34,363 nt of DNA from the NCBI GenBank assembly GCA_016795295.1, contig JAEUHP010000291.1:1-34363 (forward strand), read 5' to 3'. The DNA is from Planctomycetota bacterium (GTDB lineage: Bacteria; Planctomycetota; UBA1135; UBA2386). Shown piece by piece: positions 22,742-31,087 of this stretch. The number at the start of each line of letters is the position of its first letter. Position 1 is the stretch's first letter. The notes beneath the pieces are model-generated. The model was not told where the DNA came from, did not search any database, and saw nothing but the letters and a program-made list of their open reading frames with translations. A program made the position numbers and the translations under genes.

Positions 22742-25300
22742 ATGCGCTCCCTTGTCGCTCCCCTGCGCGCAGGCCTGCTGGTCCTCGCCGTCACTGCCGT
22801 CACCGCCCAAGCCCAGTGCAACCTCGCCTGGGCCGCGGCCGACCCATCCCCCTACCTCACCGGCACCATCAACAACCTGGTTGCCTGGGATCCGGACGGC
22901 GCCGGGCCACTGACAACGCGTCTGGTGGCCGGCAGCCGCACCGGGCTCACCGGCGGCACGTTCGCCGGCGCCTACCTCGCCATGTTCGACGGCACGAACT
23001 GGACGGAACTGCCGACGGCCGACCCCGTCACGCGGATCGGCGTGGTGCAGGGGCAGTTGCTGGTCGCGACCGGGCACGTGGTGTGGACGAACCCGAACAC
23101 GCCGATCTACTACAACAACCTCACCGCGCGCAGCCTGAGCGGCGCCACCCTGCTCTGCTCACAGCTGCGGGGGGACATCGAGGTGATCGCCGACTACAAC
23201 GGCGTTCCGGTGATCGGGGGGGTCTTCCAGGAGATCGGCATCGTCAGTCCATCGCCGCTTCGGCACATTGCCACCGTCCCGGCCAGCGGCCCACCCGTGC
23301 CCCTCGGCACCGGCATGAGCGGCCCCACGGCGAACACCACCGTTTCGGCGCTGGCCATGTTCAACGGGCGCCTGGTGGCCGGCGGCAATTTCACGACGGC
23401 GGGTGGCGTCGCCGCCACCCACTTGGCGGTCTGGAACGGCACGGCCTGGAGCCCACTCGGCAATCCCAATGCCCCAGTTCGGGCCCTCGCCGTGCGCAAC
23501 GCCTCGACGCTGAACAACACGTTCCTGTTCGCCGGCGGCGACTTCACCGCGATCGGTCCGCTGCCCATGGTCGGCGTGGCCCGTTTCAACGACGCTTCCA
23601 ACAGCTGGACGGCCATGAGCCTGCCGGGCAGCAACCAGGCGCGCGATCTCGCCGTCCGCGGCGTTGGCCTGACCGGCTACGAACTCCACGCCGTGTCCAA
23701 CGCACCGAGCCCCAACTCGCTGGTGCGGTGGAACGGCACCGGGTGGACGAGCCTTGCCAACACCAACGGGAATTTGCGCCTGGGCTTCTTCGGCGGACAG
23801 TTGCACGGCGGCTTCACGAGCTCCCTCAGCGGCCAGGAACCCCGCTGGCGCCGGGTCGGCCGGGTGGATGCCACCGCATTCGAGCCCTTGGCGGGTCGAG
23901 GCATCGCCGGCACCGTGCAGGCGGCCCTGCCGGACGGCAACGACTTCGTGATCGGAGGCGACTTCAAGACCATCTCGGGCACGCTGGTGAACGGCATCGC
24001 CCGGGGCCGGCCGGGTGCTTGGCAGCCGCTGGGCACCGGCGTCGAAGGCGGCGCAGTACGCGCGCTGGCGCGCCTGCCGAACGGCGACCTCGTGGTCGGC
24101 GGCGACTTCACCACGGCCGGCGGCCAGCCCGCGGCGGGATTGGCGCGGTGGAACGGCGCCAGCTGGTCGCCGTTCGGCGGCGGCGGGGCCGTGCATGCCC
24201 TGACGGTGCTGGCAAATGGCGACCTCATGGTCGGCGGCGCCTTCGCGACGATGGGTGGCACCGCCGCCGCCAACCTGGCGCGGTGGAACGGCAGTTCCTG
24301 GTCGGCGCTGGGACTCGGCGTCGGCGGCGGAACCGCGCCGGCAGTGCTCTGCTGCAAGGAACTCCCGAACGGCGACCTCGTGGTGGGCGGCACCTTCACC
24401 ACGGCCGGGGGCGCCACCGCCAACCGCATCGCGCGCTGGAACGGCAGCCAGTGGTCCACCTACGGCACCGGCTTCACCCAGACGTCGTGGTCGGTGCGCA
24501 AGATCGATCTGCTGGCCACTGGCGAGTTGCTGGCCTGGGTCGGTTTGAGCGCCAGTTTCGCAGCCGCCCACGTGTGGAGCGGCTTCGCGTGGCTGCAGAC
24601 GAACCCCGACGGCATCGGCACGCTGCTGCCCAATGGCGGTGTCGCAGCCGCCGCGGCCTTCGAGTCCGGCGTGGGCACCCTGCGGGTCCGCAACACCCCG
24701 CCCGACGGCAACGCCACGGGCTTCGCCAGCTGGTCCATCGAAGCCCGCACCATCGGCGGGGTGCTGGTGGCCACGAACGGCGACATCGCGGTGCACGGGG
24801 ACGTGTGGGCCTACGGCCCGCGGCACACCACCAGCCCACCCGAACCCGTCGACACCGGCTGCAGTGGCTTCTTGCTCCTGCAACCCACCTGCCGCGCCCA
24901 GGTCACGTCGGTGCCGAGCGGCTGCACCGGCGCCACGCCGCCAACCTTCACCACCCAAGCCCTGCCTTGGCTCGGCGGAACCTACCGCGCTCGCGCCACC
25001 GGGCTCACCGCGAACGCGCTCGCGTTCGAAGTGCTCGGTCTGCAACCCGCCAACGTGCTGCTGAGCACGCTTGCTCCGCAAGGGGTCGCCGGTTGTGCGC
25101 TGCTGACCGCCGCGGACGCCGCCATCCTGCACCTGCCGACCGCCGGCGCCGTCGACGTGCAGATCGTCTTGCCGGCGTCAGCCGCTCTGGTCGGCGTCAC
25201 CATCCGCCATCAGATCTTGGAAGTCGAACTCGGCCCCAACGGCGCGCTGGGCAGCCTGAGCAGCAGCAACCTGCTGCTGCCGCGGCTGGGTTCGTACTGA
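22742..25300 (+). CDS. Large secreted protein with WNG-type beta-propeller-like repeats
   Basis: 852 residues from the ATG at 22742, which gives a clear signal peptide (MRSLVAPLRAGLLVLAVTAV, cleavage near AQAQ). The frame is open much further upstream but lies inside the ferredoxin gene. The body repeats a unit of about 50 residues: (L)PNGDLVVGGDFTTAGG, then ARWNGASWSPFGG. At least five copies of a (R)WNGxxWxxL/F motif are visible, similar to delta-60 style WD-like repeats. The C-terminal 150 residues (from VDTGCSGFLLLQPTC) form a separate cysteine-containing module seen at the ends of many planctomycete exported proteins. No enzyme motif was found. It is probably a surface or extracellular protein of unknown role. 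A nested hairpin terminator follows at 25314. Confidence 0.83.
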   Translation: MRSLVAPLRAGLLVLAVTAVTAQAQCNLAWAAADPSPYLTGTINNLVAWDPDGAGPLTTRLVAGSRTGLTGGTFAGAYLAMFDGTNWTELPTADPVTRIGVVQGQLLVATGHVVWTNPNTPIYYNNLTARSLSGATLLCSQLRGDIEVIADYNGVPVIGGVFQEIGIVSPSPLRHIATVPASGPPVPLGTGMSGPTANTTVSALAMFNGRLVAGGNFTTAGGVAATHLAVWNGTAWSPLGNPNAPVRALAVRNASTLNNTFLFAGGDFTAIGPLPMVGVARFNDASNSWTAMSLPGSNQARDLAVRGVGLTGYELHAVSNAPSPNSLVRWNGTGWTSLANTNGNLRLGFFGGQLHGGFTSSLSGQEPRWRRVGRVDATAFEPLAGRGIAGTVQAALPDGNDFVIGGDFKTISGTLVNGIARGRPGAWQPLGTGVEGGAVRALARLPNGDLVVGGDFTTAGGQPAAGLARWNGASWSPFGGGGAVHALTVLANGDLMVGGAFATMGGTAAANLARWNGSSWSALGLGVGGGTAPAVLCCKELPNGDLVVGGTFTTAGGATANRIARWNGSQWSTYGTGFTQTSWSVRKIDLLATGELLAWVGLSASFAAAHVWSGFAWLQTNPDGIGTLLPNGGVAAAAAFESGVGTLRVRNTPPDGNATGFASWSIEARTIGGVLVATNGDIAVHGDVWAYGPRHTTSPPEPVDTGCSGFLLLQPTCRAQVTSVPSGCTGATPPTFTTQALPWLGGTYRARATGLTANALAFEVLGLQPANVLLSTLAPQGVAGCALLTAADAAILHLPTAGAVDVQIVLPASAALVGVTIRHQILEVELGPNGALGSLSSSNLLLPRLGSY

Positions 25301-25313
25301 GGTGTACGTGCCA

Positions 25314-25352
25314 GCGGGGCGACCACGGCCGCGAGTTCGGCCGGCGCCCCGC
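25314..25352 (+). terminator. Nested GC-rich hairpin after the secreted repeat protein
   Basis: The outer stem GCGGGGCG/CGCCCCGC (8 base pairs) encloses an inner stem CGGCCG/CGGCCG (6 base pairs) with a 6-base loop. It begins 13 bases after the stop codon. No T-run follows. It separates this gene from the CBS-protein gene, which has its own putative promoter. Confidence 0.55.
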
Positions 25353-25482
25353 GCCGCAGCCACCCACTTCGGGCACGCGGCGTGTGACCATGTCGCGCCC
25401 AATGCCCGGCTGGCAATCCGCCGCGGCCATTCTTGCCCTGTGCCAACCAGCACCGGGGCTGCCCAGATCTGCCGATCCGGCG

Positions 25483-25488
25483 TAGCCT
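25483..25488 (+). promoter_or_regulatory. Putative -10 element upstream of the CBS-domain gene
   Basis: TAGCCT ends 7 bases before the ATG at 25496, with no Shine-Dalgarno sequence between. Confidence 0.4.
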
Positions 25489-25495
25489 GTTCGGT

Positions 25496-25969
25496 ATGGA
25501 CACGAACCAATCCGTGCTCCGCGCCGAGCACGTCATGCAACGGCGAGTCTTCGTGCTGCATCCGGACACACCGGTTCTCGATGCCGTCGACCTGCTGCTG
25601 CAACGCGGCTTCTCCGGCGCCCCGGTGGTCGAGAACGGGCGCCTGTGCGGAGTGTTCAGCGAACGCGATGCCGTGACCGCGATCGCTGCCGCCCACTACG
25701 AAGGGGAGCCGCAGGGCACCGTCGGCCAGCACATGCGGCGCGACTTCGCGGTGGTCGGGCCCGACGCCGACCTCTACGAGCTGGCCTCGTGTTTCCGCGA
25801 CAGTCCGATCCGGCGGCTGCCGGTGGTCGACGGCGAACGGCGGCTCTGCGGCATCGTGTCGCGCGGCGACGTGCTGCACGCGCTGCGCCGGCTGTATCGC
25901 ACCCGGCCCGTGTCGAACTACGAGCGGCTGCAAGTGCACATGGCGCAGCGGCAGGGGCACGCGCACTGA
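25496..25969 (+). CDS. Protein with two CBS domains
   Basis: 157 residues consisting of a CBS pair (Bateman module) and little else. CBS1 covers about residues 10-60 (VMQRRVFVLHPDTPVLDAVDLL, then GAPVVENGRLCGVFSERD). CBS2 covers about 78-135 (MRRDFAVVGPDADLYELASCF, then RRLPVVDGERRLCGIVSRGDVLHAL). Stand-alone CBS pairs bind adenosine nucleotides such as AMP, ATP or S-adenosylmethionine and act as energy-state regulators in the cytoplasm. The partner is unknown. The start was chosen because an upstream in-frame ATG (25433) would add an unrelated, cysteine-containing leader. Confidence 0.9.
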   Translation: MDTNQSVLRAEHVMQRRVFVLHPDTPVLDAVDLLLQRGFSGAPVVENGRLCGVFSERDAVTAIAAAHYEGEPQGTVGQHMRRDFAVVGPDADLYELASCFRDSPIRRLPVVDGERRLCGIVSRGDVLHALRRLYRTRPVSNYERLQVHMAQRQGHAH

Positions 25970-26147
25970 AGGGCCGGGGCTGTGGTTGCGAGGCGTCTCG
26001 TGGTCTGTGCCCCCATTCGCTAGTCGAGCAGGTTGAGATCGCCGTTGCCCACCGCGAACGGGGCTTCTGCGAGCTGGGCCGCTCGGCACAGCCTGGTGAG
26101 CGGTTCGGGCCGTGCACCGCGCGCGCGCCAGCCCCAGGCCCACCGCG

Positions 26148-27434
26148 CTACCGCTCGCGCCTGCCGCTGCCCGCGCCGCGCTCGTCTTTGCCAACCTTGT
26201 CGCCACCTTTCTCCCCGCCATCCTTGGCGCGGGCCAGCCAGGCAGCGATCACCTCGGCCTCCTGTTCGGGCGTTGGGCGGCCGTTGCGTGCGCTGTCCCA
26301 CATCGCCGCCTTCGCCGCCTCGGAAATGCCACTCCACCAGTCCCAGGTCGCTTGCACCGTGTCGTTCACCGACCGGAACTTCAGCCCGGCCGCGATCGCT
26401 TTGCGGTTGGCGATGGCGCCGAAGCCGCCGAAATCGCTGCCGGGCTGCGTCCAGATCGGCAGTCCGTTCGCCTCGCGAGCGGCGAGGAAATCCCCGTCCA
26501 CACACACGAACTCTGCCTTGTTGCCGGTCGCCGCGCTGCAGGCATCGAGCAGTTCGCCCATGGTCAACACCCGATCGGGTCCGACCGCGTTGAAGACACC
26601 CATCGTCTCGTTCTCGGTGCAGTGCACCAGGAACTCGGCGAGATCGCGTACGTCGAGGAACTGGATCGGGTCGGCGCGCGGTGGGGCCAGCACCTTGCCG
26701 CCCTTCGCGGCGCGCGCCGGCCAATAGGCGAACCGGTTGGTCGCGTCCTTGGCGCCGACGATGTAGCCCGGGCGCACGTTGGTGGTCCGGCCCGGGAACG
26801 CCTTCTCCGCGGCCTGTTCGCACAGCGCCTTGAGCGCGCCGTAGTTCGCCCCGACGTCCTCGTTGGCCGGGTCGGCAATCGTCGCCACCGCGGCAGCCTC
26901 GGTGATGCCCGACGGCCGCGCATCGGCGTAGACGGAGATCGAAGACACGAACACGTACTGCTTCGTGGCCGGCTTCAGCAGTTCTGCGGCGGCGCTGACG
27001 ATGCGCGGCACGTAGCCCGAGGTGTCGATCACCGCGTCCCACTTGCGGCCGGCAGCGATCGCCTGTTCGAGTGACTTCAGCCCGTCGCCCACCTTCGGGT
27101 CGCGGTCGCCGCGCAGTTCCTCGAGTTCGGGGAACAGTGCCTCGTTGCGATTGCCGCGATTGAACAGCGTCACGGTGTGGCCACGCGCCACCGCGTACTG
27201 CACGGTGTGCGGGCCGAGGAAGCCGGTGCCGCCGAGGAACAGGAGGCTACGCGGCTTCGCCGCCTTCTCCACCTTCGTGTAGTCCTGCAGTCCGCGCTTG
27301 AGTCGCCGCGCCCACTCCTCGGCCGACATGCCCGGCGGCGGTCCCTGCGCGGGCAGGGCAAGCGACAGAAGTGCTGTCGCCGCGGTGGCGAGCAGGGAGG
27401 TGAGGAAGGACCGGCGAAGTGACCAGGAATCCAT
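26148..27434 (-). CDS. Tat-exported NAD-dependent epimerase/dehydratase-like protein (extended SDR)
   Basis: 428 residues from the ATG at 27434. The frame is open to 27719 but that part is arginine-rich and not family-like. The N-terminus carries a twin-arginine signal (SLRRSFL followed by a hydrophobic stretch, cleavage near ALPAQG). The mature domain is an extended short-chain dehydrogenase, with Rossmann motif GGTGFLG (68-74), catalytic Ser164/165 (VSSISVY) and YxxxK (Tyr198, Lys202 in NYGALK). The family oxidises, epimerises or dehydrates nucleotide sugars or related substrates. Export folded with bound NAD by Tat, as in glucose-fructose oxidoreductase, is the natural reading. TAGATG (27453-27448) lies 13 bases upstream of the ATG. 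The C-terminus is Lys/Gly/Arg-rich. Confidence 0.87.
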   Translation of the reverse strand: MDSWSLRRSFLTSLLATAATALLSLALPAQGPPPGMSAEEWARRLKRGLQDYTKVEKAAKPRSLLFLGGTGFLGPHTVQYAVARGHTVTLFNRGNRNEALFPELEELRGDRDPKVGDGLKSLEQAIAAGRKWDAVIDTSGYVPRIVSAAAELLKPATKQYVFVSSISVYADARPSGITEAAAVATIADPANEDVGANYGALKALCEQAAEKAFPGRTTNVRPGYIVGAKDATNRFAYWPARAAKGGKVLAPPRADPIQFLDVRDLAEFLVHCTENETMGVFNAVGPDRVLTMGELLDACSAATGNKAEFVCVDGDFLAAREANGLPIWTQPGSDFGGFGAIANRKAIAAGLKFRSVNDTVQATWDWWSGISEAAKAAMWDSARNGRPTPEQEAEVIAAWLARAKDGGEKGGDKVGKDERGAGSGRRER

Positions 27435-27526
27435 GCGAGTACCACGGCATCTACGAACGCCGAGGCCGGAACGTTGACGGGATTCGGCGAATGGGCCCAC
27501 TGCCTCCACGGGCCACCGGGCCATGG

Positions 27527-28657
27527 TCAGAGGCGCTGCAATCCGCACGGCGCACCGCGCAGGCGGCCGGTCGCGGTCAGACCAATCGCCTGCTGGCCGA
27601 ACGACAGCCCGCGGACCATCAGCCGCGCCGGCGCAGGGATCGGCGTCAGGAACGCGGCGTCGAGGCCGGGGCCGGTGGTGGCGACCCCGAGAGCGAACTG
27701 GACGCGCGGGTCGAGGCAACTGCTGCCGACCGAGCCCGGCACGAACTGCGCCAGCGGCACCGGGGCGGCCAGCGGCGCGAAGGCGGCCAGGAACACCACG
27801 GCGCTGCCGGCGGGCAGGTCGACGTCACGGAACAGGTAACCCACGTCGTCGGCGCGGCCCGCGTTGGCCGGCGGGCTGGCGGCGTCAGGGTGGTTGCCCG
27901 ACAGCATCGAGGTGGTGCCGATTGGATTGCTGATCGGGTAATGAGGCTGGTTGGTGATCGCCGTGGGCGCACCGCTCGGGCCGCGCACCAGAAGGTCGAT
28001 CATGTATTGGCCGCGCGACTGGTAGGTCAGCGTGTTGCTGGCGAGGTTACGGAACAACTGGAAGCTGGCTTGTTCTGGCGGGCTCGCAGGCAGGCCGGGG
28101 CCGGCAAGGTCGTACACGGAATTCGTGGTGGTGCTGGTCAGCACGTTCAACCGCGTACCGAAGTAGTTGGAGGTGGTGGCGTTGATGCGCACGCCGACGA
28201 ACAGGTCGCGGCCCGCAGGGGTGGCCAGCGGCGCGGCGAAGAAGACCGGCAGGTTGCTGAACGCCGGGACGGTGCAGAGCACACCCGGCTGGCTGCCGAG
28301 CGGCTGGGCGAGGTCTGGGTAACCGCTGCGCACCGGGTCCTCCGTGTAGAGCGTGACCGTGAACCTGCCGTCCGGCACGTTCGAGCCGAAGTCGAGGCAC
28401 TGCAGCAGCACGCCGTCGACCCACTGCACCTGCGGTTGCTGCGGGTCCGTGCCGAAGCCGGTGACCAGTTCGCTGTCGAAGCGCTGCAGCAGTTCGCCGG
28501 GGCCGAGGCCGGCTCCGCCGCGGGTGAAGAGGTTGGCGTTGGCGCGCAGCAGTGTGCCGGTGGGTTGTGGGGTCTGGGCCGCGACGGCGGCGCAGAGGGA
28601 CAGGACGGCGAGGCTGAGGCGGCTCATGGCGCGGCGCATTCTAGTCGCGGGGCTCAT
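27527..28657 (-). CDS. Secreted protein of unknown function
   Basis: 376 residues from the ATG at 28657, which overlaps the stop of the upstream open frame (ATGA). ATGs at 28639 and 28627 are alternative starts; all give a signal peptide around SRLSLAVLSLCAAVAAQ. The mature part is rich in Thr, Pro, Gly and Asn with beta-strand patterning (FTVTLYTEDPVRSGYPDL, VGVRINATTSNYFG, DLLVRGPSGAP). It ends with a C-terminal region (PGSVGSSCLDPRVQFALG...GLSFGQQAIGLT) like the planctomycete-type terminal sandwich of exported proteins. No active-site motif was recognised. Probably an extracellular or surface protein. Confidence 0.78.
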   Translation of the reverse strand: MSPATRMRRAMSRLSLAVLSLCAAVAAQTPQPTGTLLRANANLFTRGGAGLGPGELLQRFDSELVTGFGTDPQQPQVQWVDGVLLQCLDFGSNVPDGRFTVTLYTEDPVRSGYPDLAQPLGSQPGVLCTVPAFSNLPVFFAAPLATPAGRDLFVGVRINATTSNYFGTRLNVLTSTTTNSVYDLAGPGLPASPPEQASFQLFRNLASNTLTYQSRGQYMIDLLVRGPSGAPTAITNQPHYPISNPIGTTSMLSGNHPDAASPPANAGRADDVGYLFRDVDLPAGSAVVFLAAFAPLAAPVPLAQFVPGSVGSSCLDPRVQFALGVATTGPGLDAAFLTPIPAPARLMVRGLSFGQQAIGLTATGRLRGAPCGLQRL

Positions 28658-29373
28658 GGGTCGCGCGAACTCGCCCCACAGTGCTGGCTGAGGGCCGGGC
28701 CGATCGACGGCACGCTGAGGTACGGGCGCGCGCTAGGGGCGAGCGTCAGCGCGCCGACAGTGCCTTCCCGCATGGTGACGAAGTTGTTGTCCACTTCGAG
28801 GTCGCGGTTGCCCGGATCGACACAGGGGGCAGACACCGTGCCACCGCGGCTGAACCCGGTGAAAACGGCACCGCCACGCATACCGGTCATCGCGCCATAG
28901 CGGAACTCGACCATGCCGCTCTCGTGGATCACGATCTGGAACGTGTTGACGTTGGCACCCGGTTGCACCACGTTCATCTGGCCCGTCTCCTTCCAAGTCA
29001 CGTAGGTGACACCATTGCCCGGACCACCGGACAGGTCGGTGTTGACGTAGAGGCCAGAGCCAGGATGGGTGGTGACGTTGCGGCCACAATGGTGATCGAA
29101 CCACGCCGCTGCAAGCCGAGCCGTCTCACTGCGGAACTCGAGTATGCTCGGCGTGCTGTCGCTGACCCCGGTGCCGAGGAACACGGCGCCGTTCATGTCG
29201 ACGTCGAACTTGTTGGTCGCGCCACCGGGGAATCGGAACACGGCGACGCCCCGCCCGAAAACGTCGCGGAGCTGCGCGCCGGCTTCTCCCGCGGTGTACA
29301 CGTCGTCGCCGACTCGACGGTGGAGTTGCCGCAGCCGCGGTCCGCGGCCGCAAGGCACGCTGAGCCGCGGCAC
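28654..29373 (-). pseudogene. NIDO-like extracellular domain, N-terminus missing
   Basis: The open frame of 239 codons begins at a GTG (29373) with an in-frame stop just upstream (29382-29380) and has no signal peptide. From VGDDVYT onward it looks like an intact secreted beta domain: FDVDMNGAVFLGTG, ARLAAAWFDHH, GVTYVTWKETG, NTFQIVIHESGMVEFRYG. That order resembles nidogen-like (NIDO) domains. In another frame just upstream, GCGNSTVES would join naturally to GDDVYT if one base were restored near 29310, so a frameshift is possible. The alternative is simple 5' truncation at the junction with the MipA gene. Its stop overlaps the next gene's start. I treat it as a broken gene, though a sequencing indel cannot be excluded. 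Confidence 0.55.
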
Positions 29374-29441
29374 GACGCCTCATGCGCTGGGCCGCGCCAT
29401 CGCGCGCGGTAGTGCGCGCCCGCAACCGCGGGCGGAACGAC

Positions 29442-30262
29442 TCAGAAGGTGAAGAGCACGGCCAGCTCGAACTCCAACGCGAAGTCCTCACGGGCAATGG
29501 GGCTACCTCGCACCTCGCTGCCGAAGTACTGAAACTCGAAGCCGGATACGATTTGGAAGTGCTCGCTCACGATTCGACGATCGACGAGGCGCAGGCCCGA
29601 AGAGCGATAGCCGCCATCCAGCTCCGCTTCTGCAAGTCCGGACGCAATCGCCTCGGATCGGCTGATGCCGAAGTCTCGATTCAGGTTGTCACCGTCGGCA
29701 AATGTGGAATAGACGAAAACCTCTGTTCCACCTCCATCCTGCCGGGCCCCGAACCGGTGGCCGACGAAGACGAATGCCAGCGCGCCGAAATCACCGTCGC
29801 CCGCAGAAACTCGTGTGCCGACGTAGTTGCGCCACTCCCCGTCCAAGGCGTACCTCACCTCGCCCGTGCCCGTGAACTCGTCGTCCCTCTCCTCGAGACC
29901 GTCCAGCCTGCCGTCGTCGGAATCCTCTCGCTCACGCTCACCATCCAAGCCCACATCGACTTGGAAGTACCATCGATCTTCCTGGCGAGTAGTCCATGAG
30001 AGCTCCAGGCCCTCCCACGAGAACAGGTGGTTTCCCGTTCTCCATTGGATGGCCAGGGCTGGATCCAACTCGAGGCCATATTCATCCGAGCCGGCATAGG
30101 CGTTTTCGTACTCGATCCCCGCACCAAGGGCGAACCCCCAGCCACCGCCGCGAGTGAAGTCGGGCGTGAACGGCAGAGGAAAGAGTGGTGCCCCGGCTTC
30201 CGTTCGAGGTGCCCCAACAAGCAAGCGGTCATGGCCAGTTGCCGCCGACTCGGCAGCGGCAT
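29442..30262 (-). CDS. MipA/OmpV-family outer-membrane protein, apparently frameshifted signal region
   Basis: The body from about 30224 down to 29442 is one frame with MipA/OmpV features: GGGWGFALGAGIEYENAYAGSDEYGLELDPALAIQWR near the start (given in part), alternating beta-strand patterning, and a terminal ELAVLFTF with aromatic last residue as in outer-membrane barrels. The frame stays open to 30464, but the extra N-terminus is arginine-rich and not a signal peptide. A plausible signal start, MPLPSRRQLAMTACLL, begins at an ATG at 30262 in the neighbouring frame and would run into VGAPRTEAGAP if one base were restored near 30215. G+C is visibly lower (some 60-base lines about 53-60%) than in flanking genes, suggesting acquisition by transfer. 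The barrel identity is fairly sure; whether it is expressed is not. Confidence 0.68.
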
Positions 30263-30424
30263 GCGACCCTGGTTCGGTCGAGCGCGATCGTGGTGACCGA
30301 GATGGGCGGGGCCGACGCTTCCGTGTTCCTCTCACGCGAGCAGCCCGAGGCGTTGCTGCGCCCGCTCTCGCAGAGCCTTGGCGAGAAAGGCGCGTAGGAT
30401 GTCCGTCCCAACGGCGCACGGGTA

Positions 30425-30447
30425 GCGAGCGCCACTGCATCGCTCGC
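30425..30447. other. Hairpin between MipA-like gene and the 102-residue orphan gene
   Basis: A perfect inverted repeat, GCGAGCG (30425-30431) with CGCTCGC (30441-30447), has a 9-base loop, 36 bases before the orphan's ATG. It could be an operator or a leader hairpin. There is no T-run. Confidence 0.35.
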
Positions 30448-30483
30448 AGTTCGAGTGCAGACACCTCTCGTCACCAATCTTCC

Positions 30484-30792
30484 ATGGGCATCGACTTGGT
30501 CCTGCGGAACCTCCGGCACCGAGAACTCCACTCCGTCCCAGACGTGCACAACCTGCTGTCCGGACTGATTCAGAAGCCGCGTTGGCCGCTCGGCCCCAGC
30601 CTCTCCAGTCTGAATCCATACGGCACGACAAGAGTCCAGCACTCCCAGGCCGCTGGACTCCAGACCGAGCTCCGTTCCCTGCTCGCCCAGATCCCGGACT
30701 CGGACCTGCGTGAGCATCTTCGACGCGTCGAGTCGCTCGTTGCGCGCAGCTGCGCGGACTCGGGCACCTACCTCACGTTCGACGGGGACTGA
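30484..30792 (+). CDS. 102-residue orphan protein
   Basis: From the ATG at 30484 the frame encodes a balanced, protein-like sequence with mostly G/C third positions: MGIDLVLRNLRHRELHSVPD, then QKPRWPLGPSLSSLNPYG, two amphipathic helices (LQTELRSLLAQI, LREHLRRVESLVARS) and the end YLTFDGD. The frame is open upstream to 30154, but that section overlaps the MipA-like gene and is arginine-rich. No signal peptide or membrane span is present. It vaguely recalls small helical immunity-type or accessory proteins, but I do not recognise a family. It lies in the less GC-rich patch and is convergent with the sigma-fusion gene. Confidence 0.5.
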   Translation: MGIDLVLRNLRHRELHSVPDVHNLLSGLIQKPRWPLGPSLSSLNPYGTTRVQHSQAAGLQTELRSLLAQIPDSDLREHLRRVESLVARSCADSGTYLTFDGD

Positions 30793-31087
30793 GGGCTGGC
30801 GCCGCTCGTTGGAGCTGCACCGCGAGACACAGGAACGGATGGCGCGTCGGGCCGCGCGCAAAGACGTTCCATCGCCCCGTCGCTTCCTGGGGCACGGCCA
30901 GGGCCCCCAGCAGCAGACCGACGGATGCGACGGGCAGGTGCAGATGATGGCCGGGGTTGTGCCGGTGGCCGGGGCAATACACATCTGCCCGAGAGCCTTC
31001 ACGGACACCGGGCTCCCAGACGTCGCCTGCAGTTCGAGAAACGCTGGAACGAGGGGCGCGCCGGGAACGCCGCTGGGGGCGCTTCCA
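30793..31087. other. Gap with no convincing gene
   Basis: 295 bases between the orphan gene and the sigma-fusion stop codon. A minus-strand frame at 30982-30773 contains a hydrophobic stretch (LPVASVGLLLGALAVPQEATG) that resembles a stray signal peptide but continues into nothing recognisable and then ends. It may be the remnant of an exported protein's start. No repeat, RNA gene or T-run terminator was seen. Confidence 0.4.

Noticed and set aside
22816..25485. An 889-codon plus-strand frame overlapping the secreted repeat protein, and a 657-codon antisense frame.
   Set aside because: Both are shadows of the signal-peptide-bearing WNG-repeat gene. Repeats in the real frame create repeats in the others.
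25976..26013. Weak hairpin between the CBS gene and the epimerase-like gene.
   Set aside because: Only 4-5 base-pair stems and no T-run, too weak to call a terminator.
30290..30397. A short plus-strand frame ending in PEALLRPLSQSLGEKGA.
   Set aside because: The tail has coding-like third positions, but the frame is under 40 codons from any start outside the MipA-like gene and has no recognisable signal. It may be a gene remnant.
30440..30475. A tRNA-like T-loop sequence (TTCGAGT) after a short hairpin.
   Set aside because: The flanking bases do not form a T-stem, and no acceptor or anticodon arm could be found.
30229..31008. A 259-codon minus-strand frame.
   Set aside because: Its composition is Cys/Arg/Ser-rich without domain features, and the plus-strand frame at 30484-30792 has better coding character in the overlap.
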